A stretch of 64,000 nucleotides of DNA from CAIKBL01 sp964555355 (GTDB lineage Bacteria; Pseudomonadota; Gammaproteobacteria; Ga0077536), in the NCBI GenBank assembly GCA_964555355.1, contig CAZKRY010000008.1, forward strand, positions 124,001-188,000, written 5' to 3'. This document shows positions 42,407-51,078 of this stretch, piece by piece. The stretch's first letter is position 1. Each line of letters opens with the position of its first letter. The position numbers and the translations under genes are program-made. Under the pieces are notes generated by a model. The model saw only the letters and a program-made list of their open reading frames with translations. It was not told the origin of the DNA and made no database searches.

Positions 42407-43741
42407 ATGAACACCGAGCTTCAAGGGCAGACCACCGAGTTGCTACAGCAACTCATCCGTAACGGCTGCGTCAACGACGGCACGCCTGACTCCGGTCAAG
42501 AACGACGCAACGCGGATACGTTGGCGGCAATCCTGGAAGGGGCCGGGATCGAAGTCGCGCGCTTTACGCCGCGCGGAGACCGTACCTCGATCGTCGCGCG
42601 CATCGAAGGCACCGATCCCACTGCGCCCAAAGTCTGCCTCATGGGGCACACCGATGTCGTGCCATTCAATCGCGGTGGCTGGCATGAAGACCCGCTCGGC
42701 GGCGAACTGATCAAAGGCGAAATCTGGGGTCGCGGCGCGGTCGATATGTTGAACATCACCGCGTCGATGGCGGTTGCAATGCGACATTTGGCGCGGACCG
42801 GCTTTCGACCGAAGGGCGACCTCATCTATTTCGGCGTCGCGGACGAGGAAGCGATGGGAATATGGGGCGCCAAGTGGATGGCCGAACATCATTGGGACGC
42901 CATAGCCTGCGATTATGTGCTGACTGAAATGGGCGGATGGTCGGTCGATGGCCCGAACGGCCACAAGATTGGCATTACCGTTGGCGAAAAAGGCGTCGCG
43001 TGGCGCCGTCTGCGGGTTCGCGGCACGCCAGGCCATGGCTCAATGCCCTTCGGCGCGGATAACGCACTGATCAAAACCGCCGAAATCATCCGGCGCATTT
43101 CCCAATATCGCCCGCGCGCCTACATCAATCATATTTGGCGGGCGCAGGTGGAAGCGAGCCGCTTACCGGACGATTTGAAAGCCGCGTTGATCGATCCGGC
43201 ACGGGTGTGGGAGGCGTGCGAACGCTTACCGGCAGCCACCGCCAAGCTCTACCACGCCTGCACGCACACCACGTTCTCGTGCAACGTGGCGCACGGGGGC
43301 AGCAAGATCAATGTCATTCCGGATCTGGTGGAATTGGATGTCGATATCCGCACCGTGCCGGGCACCACGAGTGACGACGTTAATGCGCATTTGAAAGAAG
43401 CGTTGGGTGATTTGTTCGACGAAGTGGAACTGGTCGAGATGTTCGATCACGCGTCCAGCGTCTCTCCACTCGATACGCCGATGTGGGAATCGTTGCGGCG
43501 CCAAGTACGGACGACCTATCCCGATGCCGACTTTTTACCGGAACTCATCGTCGGCGCGACCGACGCGCGCTACTTCAGAGATCGTGGGGTCGTGGCTTAC
43601 GGCACGGGCTTATTCGAGCGAAATGTCACGATGAGCGAATTCGCCTCGCGCTTCCACGGCCACAACGAGCGCATCGACGTCACATCGCTGGGTCTGTGCA
43701 CCGATCTGTGGGTGGGCGTGGTGAAGGATTTAATGCGTTGA
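42407..43741 (+). CDS. M20 family metallopeptidase (ArgE/DapE-type)
   Basis: A 444-residue zinc amidohydrolase. Metal ligands are visible: His and Asp in MGHTDVVP, Asp in RGAVDMLN, Glu pair in VADEEAMG, and C-terminal His in FHGHNERID. The dimerisation/lid domain is inserted as usual. Length fits the family (about 400-450). GGAGG ribosome site, spacing 8. Next gene starts overlapping its stop (TTG at 43738), so cotranscribed with acyl-CoA-dehydrogenase-like gene. Substrate: an N-acyl amino acid or dipeptide; not known. Confidence 0.93.
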   Translation: MNTELQGQTTELLQQLIRNGCVNDGTPDSGQERRNADTLAAILEGAGIEVARFTPRGDRTSIVARIEGTDPTAPKVCLMGHTDVVPFNRGGWHEDPLGGELIKGEIWGRGAVDMLNITASMAVAMRHLARTGFRPKGDLIYFGVADEEAMGIWGAKWMAEHHWDAIACDYVLTEMGGWSVDGPNGHKIGITVGEKGVAWRRLRVRGTPGHGSMPFGADNALIKTAEIIRRISQYRPRAYINHIWRAQVEASRLPDDLKAALIDPARVWEACERLPAATAKLYHACTHTTFSCNVAHGGSKINVIPDLVELDVDIRTVPGTTSDDVNAHLKEALGDLFDEVELVEMFDHASSVSPLDTPMWESLRRQVRTTYPDADFLPELIVGATDARYFRDRGVVAYGTGLFERNVTMSEFASRFHGHNERIDVTSLGLCTDLWVGVVKDLMR

Positions 43742-44895
43742 ACGACAGGTCTGAGCCGCTGCAAGCCGCACGCGCAATGCGTCAGTTGCTGCGTGAACAC
43801 GCCCCGTCGATTGAACGCATGCGCCGGTTGAGCGATGAGGTCATCGCTAACTTGAAAGCGAGCCACGCGTTTAACTTGCAACTCGCGACTGAGTACGGTG
43901 GTTGCGCGGCGGACCCGCTCGACTATCTCAAAGTCATCGAAGAATTATCACGCGGCGATGCCTCCGCCGGCTGGTGTGCAATGGTCGGCTCGGAATCGAG
44001 CGCTTGTATCAATGCCTATTTGCCGGAGGCGGCCGTGCGCGAGATGATTGGCGAGACCGCGCAGGCCACCGCCGCATTGACGGTGGTGGGCAACGGCACC
44101 GCGCGCCGCGTTGACAGCGGCTTTATGGTGAGTGGTCGCTGGCGTTTTGCGAGCGGCTGTCGCCATGCCGATTGGCTCGGCGGTTTATGCACCGTGAGTG
44201 GGGATGACGGACCTGAAACGAGACCAACCGGCGCACCGCTTAAGCTATTGATGTTTGCGCCGGCGGCGCAGGTTGAACTCATCGACACCTGGCACACCAG
44301 CGGCCTCTGCGGAACTGCCAGCGATGACTTTGTCCTGCGTGAAGTTTTCGTGCCCACGGCACACGCAGCGGATCTCTTCGCACCCCCGCTGCACGCGTCG
44401 ATGAACTGGCGGGTGCCAGCCAGCTTAAGGTTTGCGATGAGTAAAGCCGCGGCGTGCACTGGGATCGCGCTCGCGGCGCTTGATCACTTGGAGCCGTGGC
44501 TCGATCGGGTGCCGTTTGCCGGCGCACAACCGGTGCGCGCGGAATCACGCGTGCACGTGCGTTATGCCGAAGCGCTGAGCTTTATTGAAGGGGGGCGCGA
44601 TCACTTGTTTGGTGCGGTCGCTCGTATGTGGGACGTGGTGATGAGCAGAGATACACTTGATCAATCGACGATTGCACGCACACGTCTCGCGATAGTCGAT
44701 GCCGCGCGTCGCGCCGGCGACACCTTGCAGGCGATCCAAGACATCGGCGGTACGGCGTGCGTGCTCGATCCGGCGCTCGATCGGGCATTGCGAGACTTGA
44801 ATGTGGCGCGACATCACCTGCAGCTACAACCGCATATCGTCGAAGATGCTGGACGGGTGTTGCTTGGGCTTGCGCCGCGCAATCCCTTATTCTGA
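43738..44895 (+). CDS. Acyl-CoA dehydrogenase-fold flavoprotein (HsaA/DszC-type)
   Basis: A 385-residue protein of the acyl-CoA dehydrogenase superfamily. Segments such as LQLATEYGGCAADPLDYLKVIEELSRGDASAGWC, SGRWRFASGCRHADWLGG and DTWHTSGLCGTASDDFVL match group-D flavin monooxygenases (HsaA, DszC, HpaB-like) more than true dehydrogenases; the catalytic Glu of dehydrogenases is not obvious. These use FMNH2/FADH2 from a separate reductase to hydroxylate aromatics. Start is likely the TTG at 43738 overlapping the M20 stop (TTGA), an alternative is an ATG about 48 bases later. Cotranscribed with M20 upstream and MDR downstream. Confidence 0.85.
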   Translation: MNDRSEPLQAARAMRQLLREHAPSIERMRRLSDEVIANLKASHAFNLQLATEYGGCAADPLDYLKVIEELSRGDASAGWCAMVGSESSACINAYLPEAAVREMIGETAQATAALTVVGNGTARRVDSGFMVSGRWRFASGCRHADWLGGLCTVSGDDGPETRPTGAPLKLLMFAPAAQVELIDTWHTSGLCGTASDDFVLREVFVPTAHAADLFAPPLHASMNWRVPASLRFAMSKAAACTGIALAALDHLEPWLDRVPFAGAQPVRAESRVHVRYAEALSFIEGGRDHLFGAVARMWDVVMSRDTLDQSTIARTRLAIVDAARRAGDTLQAIQDIGGTACVLDPALDRALRDLNVARHHLQLQPHIVEDAGRVLLGLAPRNPLF

Positions 44896-44917
44896 ATGTG
44901 ATAACGAGGACAGTGAC

Positions 44918-45928
44918 ATGAAAGCTTGGGAAGTTCATTCAACCGCCGGCATCGACACCTTACGTCTCGCCGAGCATCCGATGCCGACGCCGGGCGCCGA
45001 CGATATCGTGGTACGCGTCGGCGCCGTATCGCTCAATTATCGCGATCTCATCCATGTACAAGGTCTGGTCGACAGCGATAAGTGGCCACTCGTGCCGTGC
45101 TCCGATGGCGCCGGTGAAGTGGTGGCGGTGGGGCCCGATGTCACACGTTTTAAGGTGGGCGATCAAGTCGCTGGTACCTTTTTCCAAAATTGGGATGCTG
45201 GCGTGATTCACGCGGAAGTCATGGAATCCGCGTTAGGCGGCCGCCAACCCGGCATGCTTGCGCAATACGCGCGCTTACACGAACGCGGCGCAATCCCCGT
45301 GCCTGCCGGCTGGTCTTATGAACAAGCCTCGACTTTGCCCTGCGCGGCGCTCACCGCATGGAATGCGTTGGTCGCGCAAGGCCAACTCCGCGCCGGCCAA
45401 ACCGTGCTCGTGCTCGGTACCGGCGGCGTGTCGTTGTTCGCGTTGCAAATCGCGAAGATGCATGGCGCGCGCGTCATCTTAACCTCGAGCAGTGACGCCA
45501 AGCTCGCGCGGGCACGCGCGCTCGGTGCGGATGACACTGTCAACTACCGTACGCACCCCGAGTGGGAAACCGAAGTCATGCGTTTAACTGGCGGTCGCGG
45601 CGTCGACCACGTGGTGGAAGTGGGTGGTGCGGGTACGCTCGAGAAATCCGTCGCCTGCGCGGCGTATGGTGGTAACGTGTGGCTCATCGGCGTGCTGACT
45701 GGATTTGCCGGGGCGGTCAATCCCATGCCGGTGCTATTTAAGAGCGTGAAAGTGCAAGGCATCTATGTCGGCAGTCGCGAGATGTTTCAAGCGATGAACG
45801 CGGCGTTTAGCGTCAATGGCCTCGCGCCGGTGATCGATAAAGTTTTTAGCTTCAACGACGCGCGTGCGGCTTTTCACTGCATGCAAGCGGCGGGGCATTT
45901 CGGCAAGATAGTGATCAAGATGGATTAA
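44918..45928 (+). CDS. MDR family NAD(P)-dependent oxidoreductase (quinone/alcohol dehydrogenase)
   Basis: A 336-residue medium-chain dehydrogenase. Rossmann motif VLVLGTGGVSLFALQIAK (GxGGVG variant); N-terminal GroES-like domain with CSDGAGEVVAVG. No structural zinc Cys cluster and no catalytic zinc His/Cys set obvious (PCSDGA replaces GHE), so probably zinc-free or quinone-reductase-like. GAGG ribosome site 7 bases before the ATG. Gap of 22 bases from the preceding flavoprotein gene; same operon. Confidence 0.92.
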   Translation: MKAWEVHSTAGIDTLRLAEHPMPTPGADDIVVRVGAVSLNYRDLIHVQGLVDSDKWPLVPCSDGAGEVVAVGPDVTRFKVGDQVAGTFFQNWDAGVIHAEVMESALGGRQPGMLAQYARLHERGAIPVPAGWSYEQASTLPCAALTAWNALVAQGQLRAGQTVLVLGTGGVSLFALQIAKMHGARVILTSSSDAKLARARALGADDTVNYRTHPEWETEVMRLTGGRGVDHVVEVGGAGTLEKSVACAAYGGNVWLIGVLTGFAGAVNPMPVLFKSVKVQGIYVGSREMFQAMNAAFSVNGLAPVIDKVFSFNDARAAFHCMQAAGHFGKIVIKMD

Positions 45929-45981
45929 AGGAGCGCGGCATTAGTGCGGCGTTTTCATTAATGCTTACGAAGGAGGGTGGC

Positions 45982-46788
45982 ATGGCCTTCGAAAAAATCG
46001 CTCGGTTCAGAGAACTGCATGAGGCGGGATGCTTTGTCATCCCCAACCCTTGGGATGCCGGCAGCGCGCGTTATCTCGCGCAACTCGGCTTTCAAGCATT
46101 GGCCACCACCAGCTCCGGTATTGCCTGGTCGACGGGTCGCGCTGACAACCAAATGCCGTTGCCAGAAGTGTTGCAACGTCTACGCGAAATCGCGCGCGCG
46201 GTAACCGTACCGGTGAATGCCGATTTCGAAGGCGGCCTCGCCGTCGAGCCGGAAGACGTGGCCGCCAACGTCCTGCGCGCCGTCGATACCGGGGTGTCTG
46301 GTATCTCCATCGAAGACTCGACCGGCGATCCCACGCACCCCGTATTTGATTTCGAACTTGCAATTGCACGGGTGCGCGCAACGCGCGCGGCGCTCGATGA
46401 GATCGATAGTAAGATCGTATTCACGGCGCGCGCGGAGGGCTTCATCGTCGGTCGACCGGATTTGGCGGAGGTTATCAAACGGTTAACCGCGTTCGCCGAA
46501 GCCGGTGCCGATTGTTTGTATGCGCCCGGCCTGCGCACCGATGAGGAAATTTCGGCAGTGGTACGCGCGGTCGCGCCGAAGCCAGTCAACGTGCTGGTCG
46601 GGAGCGACTTCACGACGGTTGAGAAACTTGCGGCGCTTGGCGTGCGCCGAATCAGTGTCGGTGGCGCGTTAGCGCGTGCCGCGTGGGGCGAGTTCATACG
46701 CGCGGCGCAAGAAATCCAATCCCAGGGAACCTTTGCGACGTTTGGCAACGCGGCGCCGTTTGCGACGGTGAATAACTTGTTTCGCTGA
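45982..46788 (+). CDS. Isocitrate lyase/PEP mutase family protein
   Basis: A 268-residue PEP mutase-superfamily enzyme. NPWDAGSARYLAQLGFQALATTSSG is the family N-terminus; NADFEGG carries the Mg-binding Asp, and IEDST the next conserved acid. The catalytic loop expected after EDKxCPK-like is replaced by STGDPTHP, so it is not a standard isocitrate lyase and lacks the KRCG nucleophile block. Family roles include 2-methylisocitrate lyase, oxaloacetase, and phosphonate mutase; not decided. AAGGAGGG ribosome site; the longer ATG at 45961 is less likely. Confidence 0.88.
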   Translation: MAFEKIARFRELHEAGCFVIPNPWDAGSARYLAQLGFQALATTSSGIAWSTGRADNQMPLPEVLQRLREIARAVTVPVNADFEGGLAVEPEDVAANVLRAVDTGVSGISIEDSTGDPTHPVFDFELAIARVRATRAALDEIDSKIVFTARAEGFIVGRPDLAEVIKRLTAFAEAGADCLYAPGLRTDEEISAVVRAVAPKPVNVLVGSDFTTVEKLAALGVRRISVGGALARAAWGEFIRAAQEIQSQGTFATFGNAAPFATVNNLFR

Positions 46789-47024
46789 CATCGCGAAGTA
46801 TTTAATTTGCATTCAGGATCCCACAGTTTGACGCCGAGGTTCTTGCGTTCGGTACGTGATCGAATTCACATCCCGGTCGATTCCTTTTTGTAGTTTGTGC
46901 CGCGATAGGCTTTGCTATGCATAAATCGTTGCATGCGTCGCATTTCACCGACTTTAGCGTGCGCCGAGCGCGCCGCTAGCAAGTGACGAACACAGATAGC
47001 CAAAGCACTTAATCGGAGAGTTGA
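46789..47024. promoter_or_regulatory. Intergenic region before lipoprotein gene
   Basis: A 236-base gap, moderately AT-rich, likely with the promoter of the downstream lipoprotein gene. I see TTGCAT and TAGGCT-type sequences but no convincing promoter pair or operator. Confidence 0.3.
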
Positions 47025-47519
47025 ATGAATAAATCGATGAAAAGAACCGCCGTCTCAATGGTTCTCGTGAGCGTTGTCTTAGCCGGGTGCGGCAATACGC
47101 GAACAGATCGCGGTGTGAGCGGTGCCGGCATCGGCGCTGGCGTTGGCGCGGCGATTGGCGCGGTGACTGGCTTGTCGGTGGCGCAAGGTGCGTTGCTCGG
47201 CGCCGTCGCCGGCGGTGCCACCGGCGCATTAACATCCAAGGACCAAGTCAATTTAGGCGATCCCGCGTGGAAGCAGAACGAGCCGCAAGCCGCGCCGGCT
47301 AACACGGCTTACGCACCGCAAGCGGCGACGCGCCAAACGGTGGCGGACATCCAAGCTCTGCTCCAGCGCATCGGGTTGTACGGTGGGAGCATTGACGGTC
47401 TATACGGCCCACAGACACAAGCCGCAATTCGCACCTATCAGCAACAAAATGGACTATTGGTAGACGGTGTCGCAAGCCCCGCACTGTTGACCCACCTCCA
47501 GCAGCGGACCACCGGCTAA
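47025..47519 (+). CDS. Glycine-zipper lipoprotein with peptidoglycan-binding domain
   Basis: A 164-residue outer-membrane lipoprotein: lipobox VVLAGC with Cys22. A glycine zipper follows (SGAGIGAGVGAAIGAVTG, then GALLGAVAGGATGAL), and the C-terminal 60 residues are a PG-binding type 1 domain (DIQALLQRIGLYGGSIDGLYGPQT and QQQNGLLVDGVASPALL). Such proteins link or gate the outer membrane and murein. GGAG ribosome site. Single gene unit; next comes a repeat element. Confidence 0.92.
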   Translation: MNKSMKRTAVSMVLVSVVLAGCGNTRTDRGVSGAGIGAGVGAAIGAVTGLSVAQGALLGAVAGGATGALTSKDQVNLGDPAWKQNEPQAAPANTAYAPQAATRQTVADIQALLQRIGLYGGSIDGLYGPQTQAAIRTYQQQNGLLVDGVASPALLTHLQQRTTG

Positions 47520-47559
47520 GTCAGATCCCTAGCGTTCTCGCGCTGTCGCGAGCAATGAA

Positions 47560-47599
47560 CCCTCTCCCGCGTGCGGGAGAGGGCAGGGTGAGGGTCTTC
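47560..47599. repeat. CCCTCTCCCGC palindromic element
   Basis: CCCTCTCCCGC-GT-GCGGGAGAGGG followed by CAGGGTGAGGGTCTTC, essentially identical to the copy at 41041 and 61194. It follows the lipoprotein gene stop by 40 bases. Confidence 0.85.
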
Positions 47600-47725
47600 T
47601 CATCAGGCGCCGCGCGCCAACCTCTACTGCTTGCCCGGTTCCCTGCGCTGACATAAGTTCCTATTCCGGCATTGTGATCGGGACGCACTTCGACGCGTCG
47701 GCAAGGCCAAAGGATTTCCTGACGT

Positions 47726-49399
47726 ATGTCGCGATGGCAATTTTGTACTTTGGTTTTGACTGCGGTACTGGTGATCCCCTGCCAGGCCGAGCTCGCACCG
47801 GTAACGCCCGCGCGCTTGGCGGCGAAGCTGCCGGAAAAAGAGTGGCTGCATTACGGTGGTGGTTATGCCAATTGGCGCTACAGCCCACTTGAGCAAATTT
47901 CCAAAGAGAATGTGAGTCGCCTTACGCCCGCGTGGATTTTTCAATCCGGCGTACAGGGCCAAGTGGCGGCCTCTCCCATCGTCGCCGATGGAATTTTGTA
48001 TTTCACGGCCGCTTACAATCACCTCTATGCGCTCGACGCCGCCGACGGCCACCTGTTGTGGCGTTACGAGCATATGCTGCCGAGCGATCTACGCTTGTGC
48101 TGTGGGCCGGCCAATCGCGGGGTTGCGATCCGTGACGACAAAGTTTTCATGGCGACGCTCGATGCGCGCCTCATCGCATTCGATCGCGCCACCGGTGAAA
48201 TCATCTGGAACGTGGTCATGGATGATTACCAGCGCGGCTACAGCGCGACCGGCGCGCCGCTCGTGGTGAACGATCTAGTGGTCGTCGGCAGTGGCGGCGG
48301 TGAGTTTGCAACGCGCGGATTTATCGATGCGTATGACGCGCAGACTGGGCAGCGCCGGTGGCGTCGCTACACAGTGCCGGTAGTGGGTGAAGCGGGTGCT
48401 GAGACGTGGGCGAACGAATCTTGGAAACTCGGCGGCGCACCGGCCTGGGTTACCGGTACCTATGACCAACAACAAAATATTCTGTTCTGGACCACCGGTA
48501 ATCCGTCACCGCTGTTCAACGGTGATGCGCGCCAAGGCGATAATCTCTACTCCAATTCAGTGTTGGCGCTCGATCCGTTCAACGGTGATTTGAAATGGCA
48601 CTTTCAGTACACCCCGCACGATGTCTGGGATTTCGATGCCACCAATAATCTGGTGTTGATCGATACCCAGCATCACGAGCGCACGGTGCGCGCTTTGGTT
48701 CAGCCCAATCGCAATGGTTTTCTCTATGTGCTCGATGCGGCGAACGGTAAATTTCTACGCGGCGCGAAGTATGTCGAGAAAATGAACTGGGCGACCGGCC
48801 TCGACACACAAGGCCGGCCGCAGATCGATCCCAAATACATTCCGGCACAGGACTCCCGCCTGAAAACCTGCCCGGGCGCGGTAGGTGGCAATAATGGTTC
48901 GTTCACTTACGCCTATAGTCCGCGCACACACTGGCTTTATGTGCCGACCATCGAATCATGCTTGTCGATGATCAAAGAAGACACGCCGTTCAAAGCGGGC
49001 GATGTCATGTTGGGGGGTGGCTTCGGCGATACCGATGCCGAACAGGGCGTGGCATACGGCCATGTGAGTGCGATTGATCCGGCGACCGGTGAGATTAAAT
49101 GGCGTTTTCGCGATAAGTACCCACTGGTCGGAGGTGCGCTTGCAACCGGCGGCGGGGTCGTTTTTACCGGTAATCAAGATGGCGAAGCGCTCGCGCTGGA
49201 TGACAGTTCGGGCAAATTGTTATGGAAGTTCCAGACCGGCTCCGCGGTACGCAGTCAACCCGTAACCTATCAAGTGGGCACGCGGCAGTATGTGGCGATT
49301 GGCAGCGGCGCCGGCGGGATGGCGGTGACTATCATCGGCGAACCGCCGCTGCGCACGTTGGGCAGTGCGCTAGTAGTCTTCACGTTGCCGACTCCATAA
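47726..49399 (+). CDS. PQQ-dependent alcohol dehydrogenase, probably lanthanide-type
   Basis: A 557-residue periplasmic quinoprotein of the methanol/ethanol dehydrogenase family with signal peptide (ending VIPCQA). The vicinal Cys pair that contacts PQQ is RLCCGPANRG at about residues 124-125. The catalytic Asp is D302 in DVWDFDATN, and D304 lies two residues further: this second Asp coordinates lanthanide in XoxF/ExaF/PedH enzymes and is Ala or Ser/Thr in calcium enzymes. No C-terminal cytochrome domain, so an external cytochrome c accepts electrons. No pqq or cytochrome gene nearby. May oxidise alcohols made by the copper monooxygenase (inference). Confidence 0.93.
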   Translation: MSRWQFCTLVLTAVLVIPCQAELAPVTPARLAAKLPEKEWLHYGGGYANWRYSPLEQISKENVSRLTPAWIFQSGVQGQVAASPIVADGILYFTAAYNHLYALDAADGHLLWRYEHMLPSDLRLCCGPANRGVAIRDDKVFMATLDARLIAFDRATGEIIWNVVMDDYQRGYSATGAPLVVNDLVVVGSGGGEFATRGFIDAYDAQTGQRRWRRYTVPVVGEAGAETWANESWKLGGAPAWVTGTYDQQQNILFWTTGNPSPLFNGDARQGDNLYSNSVLALDPFNGDLKWHFQYTPHDVWDFDATNNLVLIDTQHHERTVRALVQPNRNGFLYVLDAANGKFLRGAKYVEKMNWATGLDTQGRPQIDPKYIPAQDSRLKTCPGAVGGNNGSFTYAYSPRTHWLYVPTIESCLSMIKEDTPFKAGDVMLGGGFGDTDAEQGVAYGHVSAIDPATGEIKWRFRDKYPLVGGALATGGGVVFTGNQDGEALALDDSSGKLLWKFQTGSAVRSQPVTYQVGTRQYVAIGSGAGGMAVTIIGEPPLRTLGSALVVFTLPTP

Positions 49400-49427
49400 T
49401 TGAGCTAATTCTAAGGAGGAGAAATTT

Positions 49428-50510
49428 ATGCAATTTGGGATCGGCGTCAGTGCGCATATCAAGAACTGGGAATTCATTCGTTACGCGGAAGAATTAGGGT
49501 TTGACCGCGCATGGATGGGTGACTCGCAGATGATCTGGTCGGACTGTTACGCCGCACTCGCGTTAGCGGCCGAGCACACCAGCCGAATTCAGATTGGTAC
49601 CGGCGTGTCGATTACGGGCACCCGCATCGCGCCCGTCACGGCGCATTCCATCGCGAGTATCAATGAACTCGCGCCCGGCCGAACTTTCTTAGGGCTCGGC
49701 ACCGGTCACACCGCGATGCGCGTCATGGGCCAAGATCCGATGCGGGTCAAAGAATTCCGCGAATACCTGCGCGTGGTGCGCGCACTCTTGGACGGTGAGG
49801 CGGTTGATTACACGTTTCAAGGCAAGACGCGAGAAATTAAATTCCTGCATCGCGAGCAACGCTTTTTGAATTTGGATCAACGCATTCCGATTTACGTCGC
49901 GGCCAACGGCCCCAAGGCATTGGTCGCGGCGGGCGAATTCGGCGACGGTTTTATCACGGTTGGCGGTGAACCCGAGGTGTTCCAACCGAAGTTGGCCGGC
50001 ATACGACAAGGCGCCGTCAAAGCGGGGCGAACGCTGCCGGCAAACTTTCATACCGCCTTCATTACGACGAGTTGTGTGTTGCGGGCGGGCGACAAGCTGA
50101 CCGACGATCGCGTCATCGAAGAAACCGGCAGCTGGATCGCCTGCGAGCTGCATTTCTATTACGAAGTGTGGAAAGACAACGGCTGCAACGACGCGATCAT
50201 TCCGCCGCATTTCCAAGGGATATGGAAAGACTATCTACAACGGGTGGGGAACATGAGCCTCCCGGAGACCGCGCGTTTTCGGCAAATTCACGATGGGCAC
50301 TTGGTGTACCTGCAGCCTGATGAGCGCAAGTACGTAACCCCGGACGCGATCCGCAACGGCTGTTTGGTGGGCACGCCGGATGAAATCATTGAGCACATCA
50401 AAAAGCTTGAAGCGAGCGGCATCAAAGAAATCGCGTTGTGGCCGCCGATGGCCTGCGAACGTAAAGTGCTGAAAGATTTTGCGGATTACGTGATGCCGGC
50501 GTTTCGGTAG
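49428..50510 (+). CDS. LLM class flavin-dependent oxidoreductase (paralogue of 9306)
   Basis: A 360-residue luciferase-like enzyme closely related to the protein at 9306: both have DSQMIWSDCYA, TSRI, ITGTRIAPVTAHSIA/IASTRIAPVTAHSIA and LGLGTGHTAMRVMG. Strong AAGGAGGAG ribosome site. It lies 28 bases after the PQQ dehydrogenase stop, so it is likely cotranscribed. Cofactor FMN or F420 not decided; several family members are F420-dependent. Function in alcohol or hydrocarbon oxidation is only a context inference. Confidence 0.92.
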   Translation: MQFGIGVSAHIKNWEFIRYAEELGFDRAWMGDSQMIWSDCYAALALAAEHTSRIQIGTGVSITGTRIAPVTAHSIASINELAPGRTFLGLGTGHTAMRVMGQDPMRVKEFREYLRVVRALLDGEAVDYTFQGKTREIKFLHREQRFLNLDQRIPIYVAANGPKALVAAGEFGDGFITVGGEPEVFQPKLAGIRQGAVKAGRTLPANFHTAFITTSCVLRAGDKLTDDRVIEETGSWIACELHFYYEVWKDNGCNDAIIPPHFQGIWKDYLQRVGNMSLPETARFRQIHDGHLVYLQPDERKYVTPDAIRNGCLVGTPDEIIEHIKKLEASGIKEIALWPPMACERKVLKDFADYVMPAFR

Positions 50511-50617
50511 ACGGGGCTAGCCCTCGCGGTGGAAAAACGTACTTAAAATCGGCGAATTCCAAGGGGATGTTGGAGATTCGCCTTCCAAAGCGGCATGGAT
50601 AGGCCTACAGTGTTTGT

Positions 50618-50965
50618 ATGCGATTTGTCGTCCTACTAATGCTTTGTATCGCGATCTCCTTTCAAGGAGCGTTGTCCGCGCACGCCTTTGAAGCACCCTG
50701 CCCGATCGGACACCCCTCCGCGCCTGCAAAAGACCCGGGTACGTGGCCGCACGACTGTTGTAAACACGCGCATCAAAAGTCAGGCACGTCAGCGAGCGTT
50801 CTCTGTAAGGCCGGCACGCAATGCCAATCGCACAGTCCTGGGATGGCTGCGATCGTACTTTCAGCTTTCGTGGCGCCTGGTAAAAATCCAGTCCTCGCCG
50901 CATTCAATCCCGCACCGCCTATGTCGCCCCGCGCGGGCGTTTGGCGCCCACCCGCTCTCTCCTGA
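50618..50965 (+). CDS. Small secreted Cys/His-rich protein upstream of Cus system
   Basis: A 115-residue protein with signal peptide (cleavage after AHA). The mature part has six Cys and several His in a short region: CPIGHP, WPHDCCKHAHQ, VLCKAGTQCQSH. The CC-K-H-x-H motif and position just ahead of a Cus-type efflux operon suggest metal binding, probably Cu. C-terminal Pro-rich. I do not recognise the family. Promoter region for the operon probably lies at 50511-50617. Confidence 0.65.
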   Translation: MRFVVLLMLCIAISFQGALSAHAFEAPCPIGHPSAPAKDPGTWPHDCCKHAHQKSGTSASVLCKAGTQCQSHSPGMAAIVLSAFVAPGKNPVLAAFNPAPPMSPRAGVWRPPALS

Positions 50966-51078
50966 TCGACTGAATCTTCGCGCGCCTCCTCGCTAAACGC
51001 GAGGCGTGGCGATGCGCGTGTATGCCGCGAGCGCGGGATGCTGATTCCTGCGCGCAGTAGCCAAGTGGAGTGAAAATT

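Noticed and set aside
45961..45981. Start of the PEP-mutase-like gene at 45961
   Set aside because: The ribosome site AAGGAGGG lies after this ATG and fits the ATG at 45982.
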